Source: Acidimicrobiaceae bacterium
GTDB taxonomy: Bacteria; Actinomycetota; Acidimicrobiia; Acidimicrobiales; Aldehydirespiratoraceae
NCBI GenBank assembly: GCA_016845585.1
Contig: JAERSO010000113.1
Span: 1-64,000 of the forward strand
DNA: 64,000 nt
Reading direction: 5' to 3'
In this document: piece by piece, positions 30,099-38,927 of the stretch
How positions within the stretch are numbered: position 1 is the first letter of the stretch
Layout of the letters: every line of letters begins with the position of its first letter
The notes under the pieces: generated by a model
Databases searched by the model: none
Seen by the model: the letters and a program-made list of their open reading frames with translations, nothing else
What the model was told of the DNA's origin: nothing
Program-made: the position numbers and the translations under genes

Positions 30099-31490
30099 AT
30101 GGAAATCTTCGACTCGGTGCTCGACATGGTGGGGGAGACGCCGTTGGTGCGGCTCTGTCAGGTCGGAGCAGACCTTCCGTGCCCGGTCGTGGCCAAGGTG
30201 GAGGCCACGAATCCCGGCGGCAGTTCGAAGGATCGCCCGGCGATCTCGATGATCGACGCGGCCGAGCGAGATGGGCTGCTGAAGCCCGGCGGCACGATCG
30301 TCGAGCCGACCTCGGGCAACACCGGCGTGGGTCTCGCAATCGTGGCGGCCCAGCGCGGGTACAAGTGCGTCTTCGTGATGACCGACAAGGTCGGCGTCGA
30401 GAAGGTCGACCTTCTGCGTGCCTACGGCGCCGAAGTGGTCGTGTGTCCGGTGGCCGTCGCGCCCGAGGATCCCGCGTCCTACTACTCCACGGCTGAGCGG
30501 TTGGTGAAGGAGATTCCCGGCGCGTTCCGGCCGAACCAGTACTTCAATCCGTCGAACGTCCAGGCCCACTACGACACGACCGGACCCGAGATCTGGCGCC
30601 AGACCGACGGGAAGGTCACCCACTTCGTGGCCGGTGCCGGCACCGGTGGCACGCTCTCCGGCGTCGCCCGGTACCTGAAGGAACAGAATCCCGACATCCA
30701 GATCATCGCGGCCGATCCCGAAGGGTCGGTCTACTCGGGCGGGTCCGGCCGGCCGTACCTGGTCGAGGGTGTGGGCGAGGATTTCTGGCCCCCGAACTAC
30801 CACCCCGATCTCGTGGACCGCACCATTGCGGTCAGTGATCAGGACTCGTTCCTCACGGCTCGCGAGGTCACCCGCAAGGAGGGCCTGTTGATCGGTGGCT
30901 CGGGCGGCACCGCCGCCAACGCCGCCCTCACCGTGGCGAAGGACGCGTCGCCGGACGACCTCGTCGTCGTCCTGCTCCCCGACAGCGGCCGGCTCTATCT
31001 CTCCACCGTGTTCGACGACGAGTGGATGCACGGCTTCGGATTCCTGCGTGCACACGGACCGGTGGTCGCCGATGTGCTCGGGAGTCGCCGTGACGGCGTC
31101 CCCCAGTTGCTCTATGTCCAGCCGCAGCAGACCGTGCGCGAGGCCGCTCGGATCATGAGCGAGCACGGCGTGTCGCAGCTGCCCGTCGCCAAGAACGAGA
31201 TGCCGCTCGCCGCGGCCGAGGTCATGGGCTCGGTCAGCGAGCTACGCCTCATGGAGCTCGCATTCGAGACCGACGCGGCGCTCGACAAGACCGTCGAGGA
31301 CATCATGAGTACCAAGCTGCGCACCATTGGTTCGGGTCAACCCGTGGCCCTCGCCGTGGAGATGCTCGAGTCGTGCTCGGCCCTGCTCGTGCTCGACGGC
31401 GGCCGGCCCAAAGCCGTCGTCTCATCGGGCGATGTGCTCACCTTCCTCTCCCAGAACGCCCACCTCACGCCAGGAGACCTGAGTGGCTGA
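30099..31490 (+). CDS. cbs: Cystathionine beta-synthase
   Basis: 463 residues. PLP-binding Lys44 in NPGGSSKDRPAISMI, the phosphate-binding loop AGAGTGGTLSG near residue 180, and a C-terminal pair of CBS domains (about 340-460: VQPQQTVREAARIMSEHGVS, then IGSGQPVALAVEMLE) that in other organisms bind adenosyl ligands. The enzyme condenses homocysteine and serine to cystathionine. It overlaps the next gene, a cystathionine gamma-lyase/synthase, by 8 bases; together they form a transsulfuration operon. Confidence 0.93.
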   Translation: MEIFDSVLDMVGETPLVRLCQVGADLPCPVVAKVEATNPGGSSKDRPAISMIDAAERDGLLKPGGTIVEPTSGNTGVGLAIVAAQRGYKCVFVMTDKVGVEKVDLLRAYGAEVVVCPVAVAPEDPASYYSTAERLVKEIPGAFRPNQYFNPSNVQAHYDTTGPEIWRQTDGKVTHFVAGAGTGGTLSGVARYLKEQNPDIQIIAADPEGSVYSGGSGRPYLVEGVGEDFWPPNYHPDLVDRTIAVSDQDSFLTAREVTRKEGLLIGGSGGTAANAALTVAKDASPDDLVVVLLPDSGRLYLSTVFDDEWMHGFGFLRAHGPVVADVLGSRRDGVPQLLYVQPQQTVREAARIMSEHGVSQLPVAKNEMPLAAAEVMGSVSELRLMELAFETDAALDKTVEDIMSTKLRTIGSGQPVALAVEMLESCSALLVLDGGRPKAVVSSGDVLTFLSQNAHLTPGDLSG

Positions 31491-32649
31491 CGATATCTTC
31501 GCCGACCCCCACGAGTGGGGGTTCGAGACCCGAGCCATCCGAGCCGGACAGCACCATGATGCTTCCTCGGGCGCGGTGGTGACGCCGATCTCATTGGCCA
31601 CCACGTTCGTGCAGGAAGAGCCCGGCAAGCACCGGGGCTACGAGTACTCGCGGACGGGCAACCCGACCCGATCGGCACTGCAGGACTGCCTCGCCTCGCT
31701 CGAAGGCGCTGCCCATGGTCTGGCCTTCGGTTCGGGCATGGCGGCCGAGGACACGCTGCTTCGCACGCTCTCGCCCGGAGACCACATCGTGCTCGGCAAC
31801 GACGCGTACGGCGGCACGTACCGGTTGATCTCGGCCGTGCTCGCACCGAGCGGCATCGAGTGGAGCGCGGCCGACCTCACCGACCCCGACTCCCTCCGGG
31901 CCGTGATGCGGCCCGAGACCAAGGTCGTGTGGGCGGAGACACCGACCAATCCGCTGCTCACGGTCATCGATCTGGCGGCGATCGCTGAAGTCACCCACGC
32001 CGGTGGCGCCCGGTTCGTCGTCGACAACACCTTTGCCACGCCATACCTCCAGCAGCCGCTGTCGCAGGGTGCCGACGTGGTCGTGCACTCCACCACCAAG
32101 TACTGCGGTGGGCACTCAGATGTCGTTGGTGGCTTCGTCGCCACGAACGACGACGGACTCGCGGAGCGGCTGGCGTATCTGCAGAACGCCATCGGCGCGA
32201 TCGGTAGCCCGTTCGACAACTACCTGACCTTGCGGGGTCTCAAGACGCTTGCCGTCCGCATGGATCGTCACTGTGACAACGCCAAGGCGATCGTCGACCT
32301 TCTTCTCGACCACCCCGCGGTCTCACACGTGCTGTACCCGGGGCTGGCGGAGCACCCGGGGCACGAGGCCGCCGCCCGCCAGATGAGCGGGTTCGGGGGG
32401 ATGGTGTCGTTTCGTGTGACCGCGGGCCGTGACGCCGCCATGCGGGTGACGACGGCGACACGGGTCTTCTCCCTGGCGGAATCGCTCGGCGCGGTCGAAT
32501 CGCTGATCGAGCATCCCGGTGTGATGACGCATGCGTCGGCAGCGGGATCCCCGCTCGAGGTGCCCGACGACCTCGTGCGCCTCAGCGTCGGCATCGAATC
32601 GACCCAGGATCTCCTCGACGACCTCTCCCAGGCCCTCGACGGGCTCTAG
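31483..32649 (+). CDS. Cystathionine gamma-lyase/gamma-synthase (trans-sulfuration PLP enzyme)
   Basis: 388 residues, GTG start overlapping cbs. PLP Lys206 in VVVHSTTKYCGGHSDVVGG, the N-terminal EYSRTGNPTRSALQDCLASL near residue 49, and WAETPTNPLLTVIDLAAIAE near residue 148 are diagnostic of the Cys/Met metabolism PLP family. Lyase and synthase cannot be separated by motif alone. Coupling to cbs favours gamma-lyase (reverse transsulfuration, homocysteine to cysteine). Confidence 0.92.
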   Translation: MADDIFADPHEWGFETRAIRAGQHHDASSGAVVTPISLATTFVQEEPGKHRGYEYSRTGNPTRSALQDCLASLEGAAHGLAFGSGMAAEDTLLRTLSPGDHIVLGNDAYGGTYRLISAVLAPSGIEWSAADLTDPDSLRAVMRPETKVVWAETPTNPLLTVIDLAAIAEVTHAGGARFVVDNTFATPYLQQPLSQGADVVVHSTTKYCGGHSDVVGGFVATNDDGLAERLAYLQNAIGAIGSPFDNYLTLRGLKTLAVRMDRHCDNAKAIVDLLLDHPAVSHVLYPGLAEHPGHEAAARQMSGFGGMVSFRVTAGRDAAMRVTTATRVFSLAESLGAVESLIEHPGVMTHASAAGSPLEVPDDLVRLSVGIESTQDLLDDLSQALDGL

Positions 32650-32694
32650 CCGCAAGCTCACACTCTCCTCACAGGTCAGGTCGATCCTGGCCCT

Positions 32695-33960
32695 GTGACC
32701 ACGAGAGACGACATCGCATTCCTGGCCCGCAGGGCCGCCTGGGGCCTGGCTCCCGGTGAGCTCGACGAACTGGTGTCAGCGGGCACGTCCGCCTACCTCG
32801 ACCAGCTCCTCGATCCCGACGGTGCCGGCATCGTCACCGAACCCTCTCCTTGGGCGACGTTCGAATACACCGACGACCAGGAGCAGCGCCAGCAGCAGGG
32901 TCTGGAGACGCTGAACCGGTGGATCACGCACCTGATCGAGACCGAGCGGCCGTTCGAGAACACGATGGCGTGGTTCTGGCACGACCACTTCGCCGTGTCG
33001 TTCCAGGTCGTTCGCCACCTCCCGACGCTGATCGACCATCTCGACCTCATCCGTGACCAGGGGCTCGGCGACTTCCGGGAGCTGATCCGAAGCATCTCCA
33101 CCGATGGCGCCATGTTGGTCTTTCTCGACGGTGCGACGTCCACGGGCGACGCGCCCAACGAGAACTACGGCCGCGAGTTGCTCGAGCTCTACACGCTCGG
33201 AATCGGCAACTACGCCGAGGACGATGTCCGGGCCGCCGCGGTGGCGTTGACCGGGTGGGTCGTGCGCCGGCGGCTGGGATGGGAGGTCCAGTTCATTCCC
33301 CGCCGCCATGATCCGACTCCGCAATCGTTCCTCGGAGAGACGGTCAGCGACGTCGACTCGGTCGTTGACGTGGCGTGCTCCCACGACGCGTGCCCTGGGT
33401 TCATCGCGAGCAAGGTCGCCCGCTTCTTCCTCGGCGCAGTGAGCGACACCGCTCTCGACGGGATGGCCTCCCGGTTCGCCGACTCAGACCTCGCGCTGCC
33501 GGTACTCGCCCGCGAGGTGCTCGAGGCCGGCGTCGCTGGGGAGTCGGCGCCGCAGATCGTTGCGCCCGTCCCATGGTTCATCGGTGCGCTCAAGGCGACG
33601 GGGGCACAGGTCGAGCCCCGAGCGCAGGTCGGCCTCCTGCGATCGATGGGGCAGGTGCCCGGCTCGCCGCCGAACGTGGGTGGCTTCCCGGGCACGGCAA
33701 CCTGGCTGGCGTCGTCGGCAACGGCCGCTCGGTTCAGCGCGGCGAACGTCATCGCCAGGTCAACCGCCGATGGCGCGCCCGCCCTCGAGCACGCGTCCGC
33801 CGGCGAGTGGGACGGATTGGCCGATCTGCTGCTCCGACCGCAAGGGTTCGGTCCTGCGACGATCGAAGCCCTCCGCGGGCTCCCGACCAATGTGTCCACC
33901 CGTCCCGGCGAAGGGGCGCTCGCCCTGGCACTCGCCTCTCCCGATCTGCTGGTCGCGTAG
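32695..33960 (+). CDS. DUF1800 family protein
   Basis: 421 residues, GTG start. Recognised by FLARRAAWGLAPGELDELV at the N terminus, WFWHDHFAVS near residue 98, GDAPNENYGRELLELYTLGI near residue 155, and GRPPNV-like SPPNVGGFPGTATWLAS near residue 324. No signal peptide is seen. DUF1800 and DUF1501 proteins are almost always encoded side by side, as here, and are thought to act as an exported pair of unknown function. The DUF1501 gene follows after 7 bases. Confidence 0.9.
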   Translation: MTTRDDIAFLARRAAWGLAPGELDELVSAGTSAYLDQLLDPDGAGIVTEPSPWATFEYTDDQEQRQQQGLETLNRWITHLIETERPFENTMAWFWHDHFAVSFQVVRHLPTLIDHLDLIRDQGLGDFRELIRSISTDGAMLVFLDGATSTGDAPNENYGRELLELYTLGIGNYAEDDVRAAAVALTGWVVRRRLGWEVQFIPRRHDPTPQSFLGETVSDVDSVVDVACSHDACPGFIASKVARFFLGAVSDTALDGMASRFADSDLALPVLAREVLEAGVAGESAPQIVAPVPWFIGALKATGAQVEPRAQVGLLRSMGQVPGSPPNVGGFPGTATWLASSATAARFSAANVIARSTADGAPALEHASAGEWDGLADLLLRPQGFGPATIEALRGLPTNVSTRPGEGALALALASPDLLVA

Positions 33961-33967
33961 GAGCCTC

Positions 33968-35266
33968 ATGTCGAACATCTCTCGCCGAACATTCCTCGGA
34001 GCCGCTGGTGCAACTGCCGGAGTCGCTGCCACCGGAGGTGGCCTCTGGGCCGTCCTCATGCAGGACAGTGTCGAACAGTCGGTGCTCGACGGGATCGGGA
34101 CCACGACATCTACCACCACGACCGTGGCCGGCGGCACGACCGCCGTCAGCGGCGACCGCGTTCTCGTCGTGCTCGAGATGGCCGGCGGTAACGATGCAGC
34201 GAACACCCTGGTGCCGGCATCGGGCCGCTACCACGACGCGCGCCGCGAACTCGCACTCCCTGCGGAGGAACTGATCGCACTCTCGGGCACCGACTACTCG
34301 CTTCATCCCGCCCTCGCCCCGCTCGGGCCGTTCTGGGAAGCCGGTTCGATGGCAGCCGTGGCCGGAGTCGGCATGACCGATCAGAGCCGCTCCCACTTCA
34401 AGGCGATGGACACGTGGTGGTCGGGGATTCCCGGAGCACCATCCCAGACCGGGTGGCTCGGGCGCTGGCTCGACGCGACGCTCGACGGTGCCAACGATCC
34501 CCTCCGGGCGATCGCCCTCGGCGGCGGGAGCCCGGCGCTGGTCGGCGAGCGCACACTGGCCACTGTGGTGCGCAATCCGACGAACTTCTCCATGCGGACG
34601 TTCCCCAACGTCGATGCCGGCGCGTTGATCGACGCATTCCTTGCCACGGCCGAACCACTCGCGACATCCCCCGAGTTCGCCGCCGCTCAGGAGGCGATCC
34701 CGTCGACTCTCGAGGCGGTCGAGCTCCTGGCCAGCGTGTCGGGCGACGGCGACGAGACCGCGGTGTTCGGGGCCGGCCCGCAACAGGGAGGCGAGAGCGC
34801 AGCCGGCCTCCTCCAGACCGCGGCCGGCATCATCGACCTCGGAATCGGAACCCGGGTGATCACTGTTGGCATCAGCGGCTTCGACACCCATGCCGATCAA
34901 CTCGACCGACATCAGGCTCTTCTCGCCGATGTCGGTACGGGCCTGGCCGCCTTCTTCGACCGGCTTGGGGTCGACGGCAACCTCGACAAGGTCATGGTCG
35001 TGACGACGAGTGAGTTCGGTCGCCGGATCGAGGAGAACGGCTCGCTCGGCACCGACCACGGCAACGGTGGTTTGCAGTTCGTGTTCGGTCCCGAGGTCGC
35101 CGGTGGCCAGGTCGTCGGCGACCTCGACCTCGCCAACCCGGTCAACGGTGACCTCCCGGTCCTCGTCGACACCCGGAGCGTCTACTCGACCGCGCTCGAC
35201 TGGCTCGGTGGCCCCACCGACGAGATCCTCGACGGCCCCCACGACCGCCTCGGCCTCACCCTCTGA
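33968..35266 (+). CDS. DUF1501 family protein with Tat signal
   Basis: 432 residues from ATG 33968. The twin-arginine signal SRRTFLGAAGATAGVAATGG (residues 5-24) is followed by a Thr-rich linker (TTTSTTTTVAGGTT) and a sulfatase-like domain with EMAGGNDAANTLVP near residue 69, MTDQSRSHFKAMDTWWSG near residue 137, and SEFGRRIEENGSLGTDHGNG near residue 351. It would be exported folded and anchored or released. Function unknown. A long palindrome (copy 4) begins 9 bases after the stop. Confidence 0.9.
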   Translation: MSNISRRTFLGAAGATAGVAATGGGLWAVLMQDSVEQSVLDGIGTTTSTTTTVAGGTTAVSGDRVLVVLEMAGGNDAANTLVPASGRYHDARRELALPAEELIALSGTDYSLHPALAPLGPFWEAGSMAAVAGVGMTDQSRSHFKAMDTWWSGIPGAPSQTGWLGRWLDATLDGANDPLRAIALGGGSPALVGERTLATVVRNPTNFSMRTFPNVDAGALIDAFLATAEPLATSPEFAAAQEAIPSTLEAVELLASVSGDGDETAVFGAGPQQGGESAAGLLQTAAGIIDLGIGTRVITVGISGFDTHADQLDRHQALLADVGTGLAAFFDRLGVDGNLDKVMVVTTSEFGRRIEENGSLGTDHGNGGLQFVFGPEVAGGQVVGDLDLANPVNGDLPVLVDTRSVYSTALDWLGGPTDEILDGPHDRLGLTL

Positions 35267-35275
35267 CCTCGAGGG

Positions 35276-35333
35276 GAGAAAGAATGGTGGTCGGACCCCA
35301 GAAAGAACGGGGGTCCGACCACCATTCTTTCTC
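35276..35333. repeat. Palindromic repeat copy 4 (long arms, 10-base loop)
   Basis: 24-base perfect arms at 35276-35299 and 35310-35333. The inner end reads GGTCGGACCCC, a variant of the common core, and the loop is 10 bases instead of 5. It lies between the convergent DUF1501 and LLM genes and includes two bases of the LLM stop codon, so it is well placed as a bidirectional terminator. Confidence 0.85.
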
Positions 35334-36240
35334 AGGTCTGTTTGTGGAGGACGGCGTCGGCGATTCTGTCGATCTCGGTGATCCAGTCGTCGGGGGTGCC
35401 GAGATCGCCCGAAGGGAACACGACGAACTTCGACGCACCCACCTCCAGGTAGTTGTCGATCATCTCGCCGAGTCGCTCGTACGACGTGGCGATGACGTCC
35501 TCGGGGTCAGCGTCGGGGCGGCGGGCCGCGATGCGTTCGGCGACGGGTTCAGGGATGCCGTCGGTGGAGACGGGGATGAGCACGCCGTAGTGCTCGGGAT
35601 CCATCGTTCGCCCAGCCTCGGCGGCAGCCGCCTCGATGACCTTGATTCCCTCCGCCACATGATGGGGGGTGGTGAACGATGCCAACCAGCCATCGCCGAG
35701 GCGACCGGTGCGGCGGAGTTCGGATGGTGCCTGTCCGCCGAGCCAGACCTCGAACGGATTCTGCACGGGCTTGGGGAGCACCCGAGCCCCCTTGATCGAG
35801 AAACGTTCGCCCTCGTGATCGACGACCTCCTCGGTCCAGAGCCGGCGCATCAGCGGCATGGCCTCGTTCAACCACGGCGCCCGCTCCTTTCGCTCGACGC
35901 CGAACGCCTGCTGTTCGGCGGTGTTGGCGATCCCCAAGCCGAACGCCGGGTGACAGCGCCCGTTGGAGAGGAGATCCAGGCTGGCGAGGGCTTTCGCCAT
36001 CACGACCGGGTTTCGGCCGGGGATGACGGAGACGGCCGGCCCGAACTTCAGGCGCTCGCTGCGCCCGGCGACGTACGACATCGCCACGATGGGATCGAGC
36101 TGCGGGCTGTTGATCCGCTCGGGAAACCACAATGAGTCGTAGCGATGCTTGTCGAGCGCGTCGACGACGCGGCCGAGGCCGTGGGGCTCGCCGTAGAGCC
36201 TGGGGGCGGCGCCGATTCCGAATCCGATTCGTACCTTCAT
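35332..36240 (-). CDS. LLM class F420-dependent oxidoreductase
   Basis: 302 residues, luciferase-like TIM barrel: [20 protein letters not shown] near residue 27, [20 protein letters not shown] near residue 50, and [20 protein letters not shown] near residue 94. The lack of FMN-type signatures and the actinobacterial context favour coenzyme F420. Substrate unknown; relatives oxidise alcohols or reduce cofactors such as mycothiol-linked or cell-wall intermediates. It is divergent from the FetA-like ATPase gene. Confidence 0.88.
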   Translation of the reverse strand: MKVRIGFGIGAAPRLYGEPHGLGRVVDALDKHRYDSLWFPERINSPQLDPIVAMSYVAGRSERLKFGPAVSVIPGRNPVVMAKALASLDLLSNGRCHPAFGLGIANTAEQQAFGVERKERAPWLNEAMPLMRRLWTEEVVDHEGERFSIKGARVLPKPVQNPFEVWLGGQAPSELRRTGRLGDGWLASFTTPHHVAEGIKVIEAAAAEAGRTMDPEHYGVLIPVSTDGIPEPVAERIAARRPDADPEDVIATSYERLGEMIDNYLEVGASKFVVFPSGDLGTPDDWITEIDRIADAVLHKQT

Positions 36241-36285
36241 GCCGTGAGGTTTCCACAGAACGGCTCATGGGGCAGAGTTGCGAAG

Positions 36286-36948
36286 ATGGGTGAGTCCGGG
36301 TTCGAGCTGCGGGGAGTGTCGGTTGGTGCCTCCGGACGTCGACGTCTCGAGGGTGTGAACGTCGACATCGCCGCGTCCGGCATCACTGTGGTGGTGGGTC
36401 CGTCCGGGGCGGGCAAGTCCACCCTGCTGCGCCTGCTCAACCGCCTCGACGTCCCCGATGCCGGCGTCGTCTCCTGGTGCGGCACACCACTCGATGATCT
36501 CGACGTGCTCACGCATCGCCGACAGGTCGGCATGGTCTTCCAGCAGCCGTCGGCGTTCCCGGGCACGGTTGCCGACAACCTGCGACTGGCGGCGCCCGAC
36601 CTCGATGACGATCGACTCGTGGGGTTACTGGACACCGTCGCGCTCGATGCCGGGTTCCTGAACCGGAACGCGCTCGAGTTGTCGGGGGGAGAGCGGCAGC
36701 GGGTGTGCCTGGCCCGAACCCTGGCCACCGATCCGGTGATCGTGCTCGCCGATGAACCAACCGCCTCACTCGACGCCGAGGCCACAACGATCATCGAGGG
36801 CTCGGTTCGTGGACTCGCCGACGCGGAGGGTGACCGTCGCGTCGCATGGGTGTGGGTGTCGCACGACGCGGGACAGACCGATCGCCTCGCCGACCGGGTC
36901 ATCACCCTGGACCACGGTCGGGTCGTCTCCGGGGGACTCGATGGTTGA
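36286..36948 (+). CDS. fetA: ABC transporter ATP-binding protein (FetA/YbbL-like)
   Basis: 220 residues from ATG 36286. Walker [10 protein letters not shown] at residues 38-46, Q-loop [13 protein letters not shown] near residue 82, signature [19 protein letters not shown] near residue 128, and Walker [16 protein letters not shown] near residue 147. It overlaps by 8 bases a UPF0014 permease, the fixed partner of FetA-type ATPases reported to export iron or aid oxidative-stress resistance in E. coli. The function in this organism is inferred from that pairing. Confidence 0.85.
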   Translation: MGESGFELRGVSVGASGRRRLEGVNVDIAASGITVVVGPSGAGKSTLLRLLNRLDVPDAGVVSWCGTPLDDLDVLTHRRQVGMVFQQPSAFPGTVADNLRLAAPDLDDDRLVGLLDTVALDAGFLNRNALELSGGERQRVCLARTLATDPVIVLADEPTASLDAEATTIIEGSVRGLADAEGDRRVAWVWVSHDAGQTDRLADRVITLDHGRVVSGGLDG

Positions 36949-37747
36949 CACCGACATCGGCCTCATCGGGCTCGCGCTCTCCGGGATCCTGGTCGGGGTC
37001 GCCCTCGTGCTCTCGCTCGTGCGCCGGCTCGGGATCGGACGCGAGATGATCATCGCCGCGATCCGGGCGCTGGTTCAGCTCCTGATCGTCGGCGTGGCGC
37101 TCGGCCTTGTCGTCGAGGACGATTCGCCACTCATCTGGACCTGGACATGGCTCGTGGCGATGGTGATCTTCGCCTCGTGGACGGTGGGCCGCCGCGCCCC
37201 GGAAGTCCCTCAGGCTCGCCGCCTCGCCCTGATCTCGTTCAGCGCGGCCGCCACGGTCACGCTCGGCGTTCTCTTCGGTTTGGGCGTGTTCGAACCGACC
37301 GGCCGCGCCATGGTCCCGCTCGGCGGAATGATGGTGGGCAACGCCATGACCGGAACCGTGGTCGCGTCCCGACGCATCGTGGCCGAAGCCAGAGAGAAGC
37401 GCGATCTGATCGAAGCGCGGCTCGCGCTCGGACTTCCGTCGAACGAGGCGTTTGCGCCCCACCTCCGAGAAGCACTCCGCACTGCACTGGTGCCCCAAAT
37501 AGAGTCGACGAAGGCGGTGGGAATCGTGTTCCTGCCGGGCGCCATGACCGGTCTGATCCTCGGAGGGGTGGACCCGGTCGACGCCGTTCGGATCCAGGTT
37601 GCCGTGATGTATCTGGTGCTGGGCTCGGTTGCCACCACGACGTCCGTCATGGCGTTGGGTCTCACCAGGGCGATGTTCACGACCGATCACCGCCTCCGAT
37701 GGCTGCCATCGCCAGAGATGTCCGGACCTAGGGACCGAAGGCCCTAA
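36941..37747 (+). CDS. fetB: UPF0014-family ABC permease (FetB/YbbM-like)
   Basis: 268 residues with about seven hydrophobic helices. The segment [20 protein letters not shown] near residue 37 and the conserved [20 protein letters not shown] near residue 128 are diagnostic of the FetB family; [20 protein letters not shown] near residue 202 is the typical end. It pairs with the overlapping ATPase. It is followed after 33 bases by the cupredoxin/oxidase genes; the transporter may supply metal homeostasis for that complex, but this is a guess from position. Confidence 0.88.
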   Translation: MVDTDIGLIGLALSGILVGVALVLSLVRRLGIGREMIIAAIRALVQLLIVGVALGLVVEDDSPLIWTWTWLVAMVIFASWTVGRRAPEVPQARRLALISFSAAATVTLGVLFGLGVFEPTGRAMVPLGGMMVGNAMTGTVVASRRIVAEAREKRDLIEARLALGLPSNEAFAPHLREALRTALVPQIESTKAVGIVFLPGAMTGLILGGVDPVDAVRIQVAVMYLVLGSVATTTSVMALGLTRAMFTTDHRLRWLPSPEMSGPRDRRP

Positions 37748-37779
37748 CCCCGCTGGCGTTCACAAGCGAAAGTGCCAGC

Positions 37780-38298
37780 GTGACGCAAACCATGGACCCT
37801 CCAGCCGCGGATCCCGCGGTCACACACATTCCCTACAAGACGCAGAATGCCGCCTGGCTCAATCTGTTCGCGCCTCTGGTAGTGGTATCGCTCGTTTTGT
37901 CGGTGATCGCGCTCGCGGTCGCCGTCAACGTCGATCAGACCACTGTCATCCAGAGCGGACCGGTTGCCGCCACCGGGGCGACATCGCTCAACGCTGATCT
38001 CGGCGAATGGGACTTCATCTTCGACTCCCCGGCCATTGCAGCCGACACGGATGTCGCGGTGTTGTTCACCAACGTCGGTGACGTCGAGCACAACTTCGCC
38101 GTTCTGCGCAGTGGGGCCAACCCAGCCGATGAGAGCAAGCTCGACGACGGCATGATCATCGCCGATCTCGGTGACGTGCTACCGGGCGAGTCTTCGAGCG
38201 GAACGCTCAATCTCGTCGCCGGCACCTACCTCGTCGTGTGCCTCATCCCCGGGCACTACAACTCCGGGATGAGCGCTCCACTGGAGGTGGCCGCATGA
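37780..38298 (+). CDS. Membrane-anchored cupredoxin
   Basis: 172 residues, GTG start. One N-terminal transmembrane helix (FAPLVVVSLVLSVIALAVAV, about residues 30-49) and an exported cupredoxin domain. Type 1 copper ligands are visible as His in VGDVEHNFAVLRSG near residue 108 and the C-terminal VVCLIPGHYNSGM cluster (Cys, His, Met). It is translationally coupled (ATGA) to the ba3 oxidase subunit IIa gene, so it probably delivers electrons to the oxidase CuA centre in place of a cytochrome c. Confidence 0.87.
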   Translation: MTQTMDPPAADPAVTHIPYKTQNAAWLNLFAPLVVVSLVLSVIALAVAVNVDQTTVIQSGPVAATGATSLNADLGEWDFIFDSPAIAADTDVAVLFTNVGDVEHNFAVLRSGANPADESKLDDGMIIADLGDVLPGESSSGTLNLVAGTYLVVCLIPGHYNSGMSAPLEVAA

Positions 38299-38441
38299 CC
38301 AGCGAAGACAGTTCCGGGGACGTCGAACACGCTGACCACGAGCACAACCCCAAGGGCACGCTCGTCTTGATGTTCATCTTCCTCGGCGTGATCGCAGCAA
38401 CGTGGATCTGGATGTACCTGATCCTGCTGAGCCGAGGCTGA
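38295..38441 (+). CDS. cbaD: Cytochrome c oxidase subunit IIa (COX2A family)
   Basis: 48 residues with one helix, TLVLMFIFLGVIAATWIWMY, an acidic N terminus and the ending LILLSRG, the pattern of the single-helix COX2A subunit that in ba3 oxidases replaces the first helix of a normal subunit II. The ATG overlaps the cupredoxin stop codon. Its position just before subunit II is that of Thermus cbaD. Confidence 0.85.
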   Translation: MTSEDSSGDVEHADHEHNPKGTLVLMFIFLGVIAATWIWMYLILLSRG

Positions 38442-38450
38442 GGGAGCATC

Positions 38451-38927
38451 ATGGAAATCGCAAAGTACGAACGCTGGTTCATGATGGCCACGTTCGCGTT
38501 CATCATCGGGGCGGCGATCGCCCTGATCGTCTCTGTGGTCGGCCACCACGCCTCACTCGCCGAGGAGGCCGGCAGGATCGCCCCCGAAGAGGTGCGGTCC
38601 ACCGCGCCGTTCGACGAGCCGGGGTTGCACCCCAGCACCGATCCGGATCACGACTACGACCTCGTGATGGTCGCCCAGACCTGGTCGTGGAGCCCGGAGG
38701 AGATCGTGGTGCCGGCCGGCGCCAACATCCGCATCCTCGCCACCTCCGTCGATGTGGTGCACGGACTCCTCCTCAAGGACACCAACGCCAATGTGATGGT
38801 GATCCCCGGAATCATCGCTGAAGTGCGAGACGTGCACTTCGACGAACCCGGTACGTACTGGCTGTTCTGCCACGAGTACTGCGGACTTCAACACCACAAC
38901 ATGGCAGCAAGGGTGATCGCCGAATGA
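38451..38927 (+). CDS. cbaB: ba3-type cytochrome c oxidase subunit II
   Basis: 158 residues. A single N-terminal helix (FMMATFAFIIGAAIALIVSV) precedes the CuA domain. CuA ligands are His in SVDVVHGLLLKD near residue 104 and the cluster C140-HEY-C144-GLQ-H148-HN-M151 near the C terminus. The one-helix topology agrees with a ba3 enzyme that uses subunit IIa. Its stop overlaps the subunit I start (ATGA). Confidence 0.92.
   Translation: MEIAKYERWFMMATFAFIIGAAIALIVSVVGHHASLAEEAGRIAPEEVRSTAPFDEPGLHPSTDPDHDYDLVMVAQTWSWSPEEIVVPAGANIRILATSVDVVHGLLLKDTNANVMVIPGIIAEVRDVHFDEPGTYWLFCHEYCGLQHHNMAARVIAE

Noticed and set aside
36145-36285. An N-terminal extension of the FetA-like ATPase reaching into the LLM gene region
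   Set aside because: The 47 extra residues are antisense to the LLM gene and lack family similarity; ATG 36286 gives a normal ABC ATPase start.
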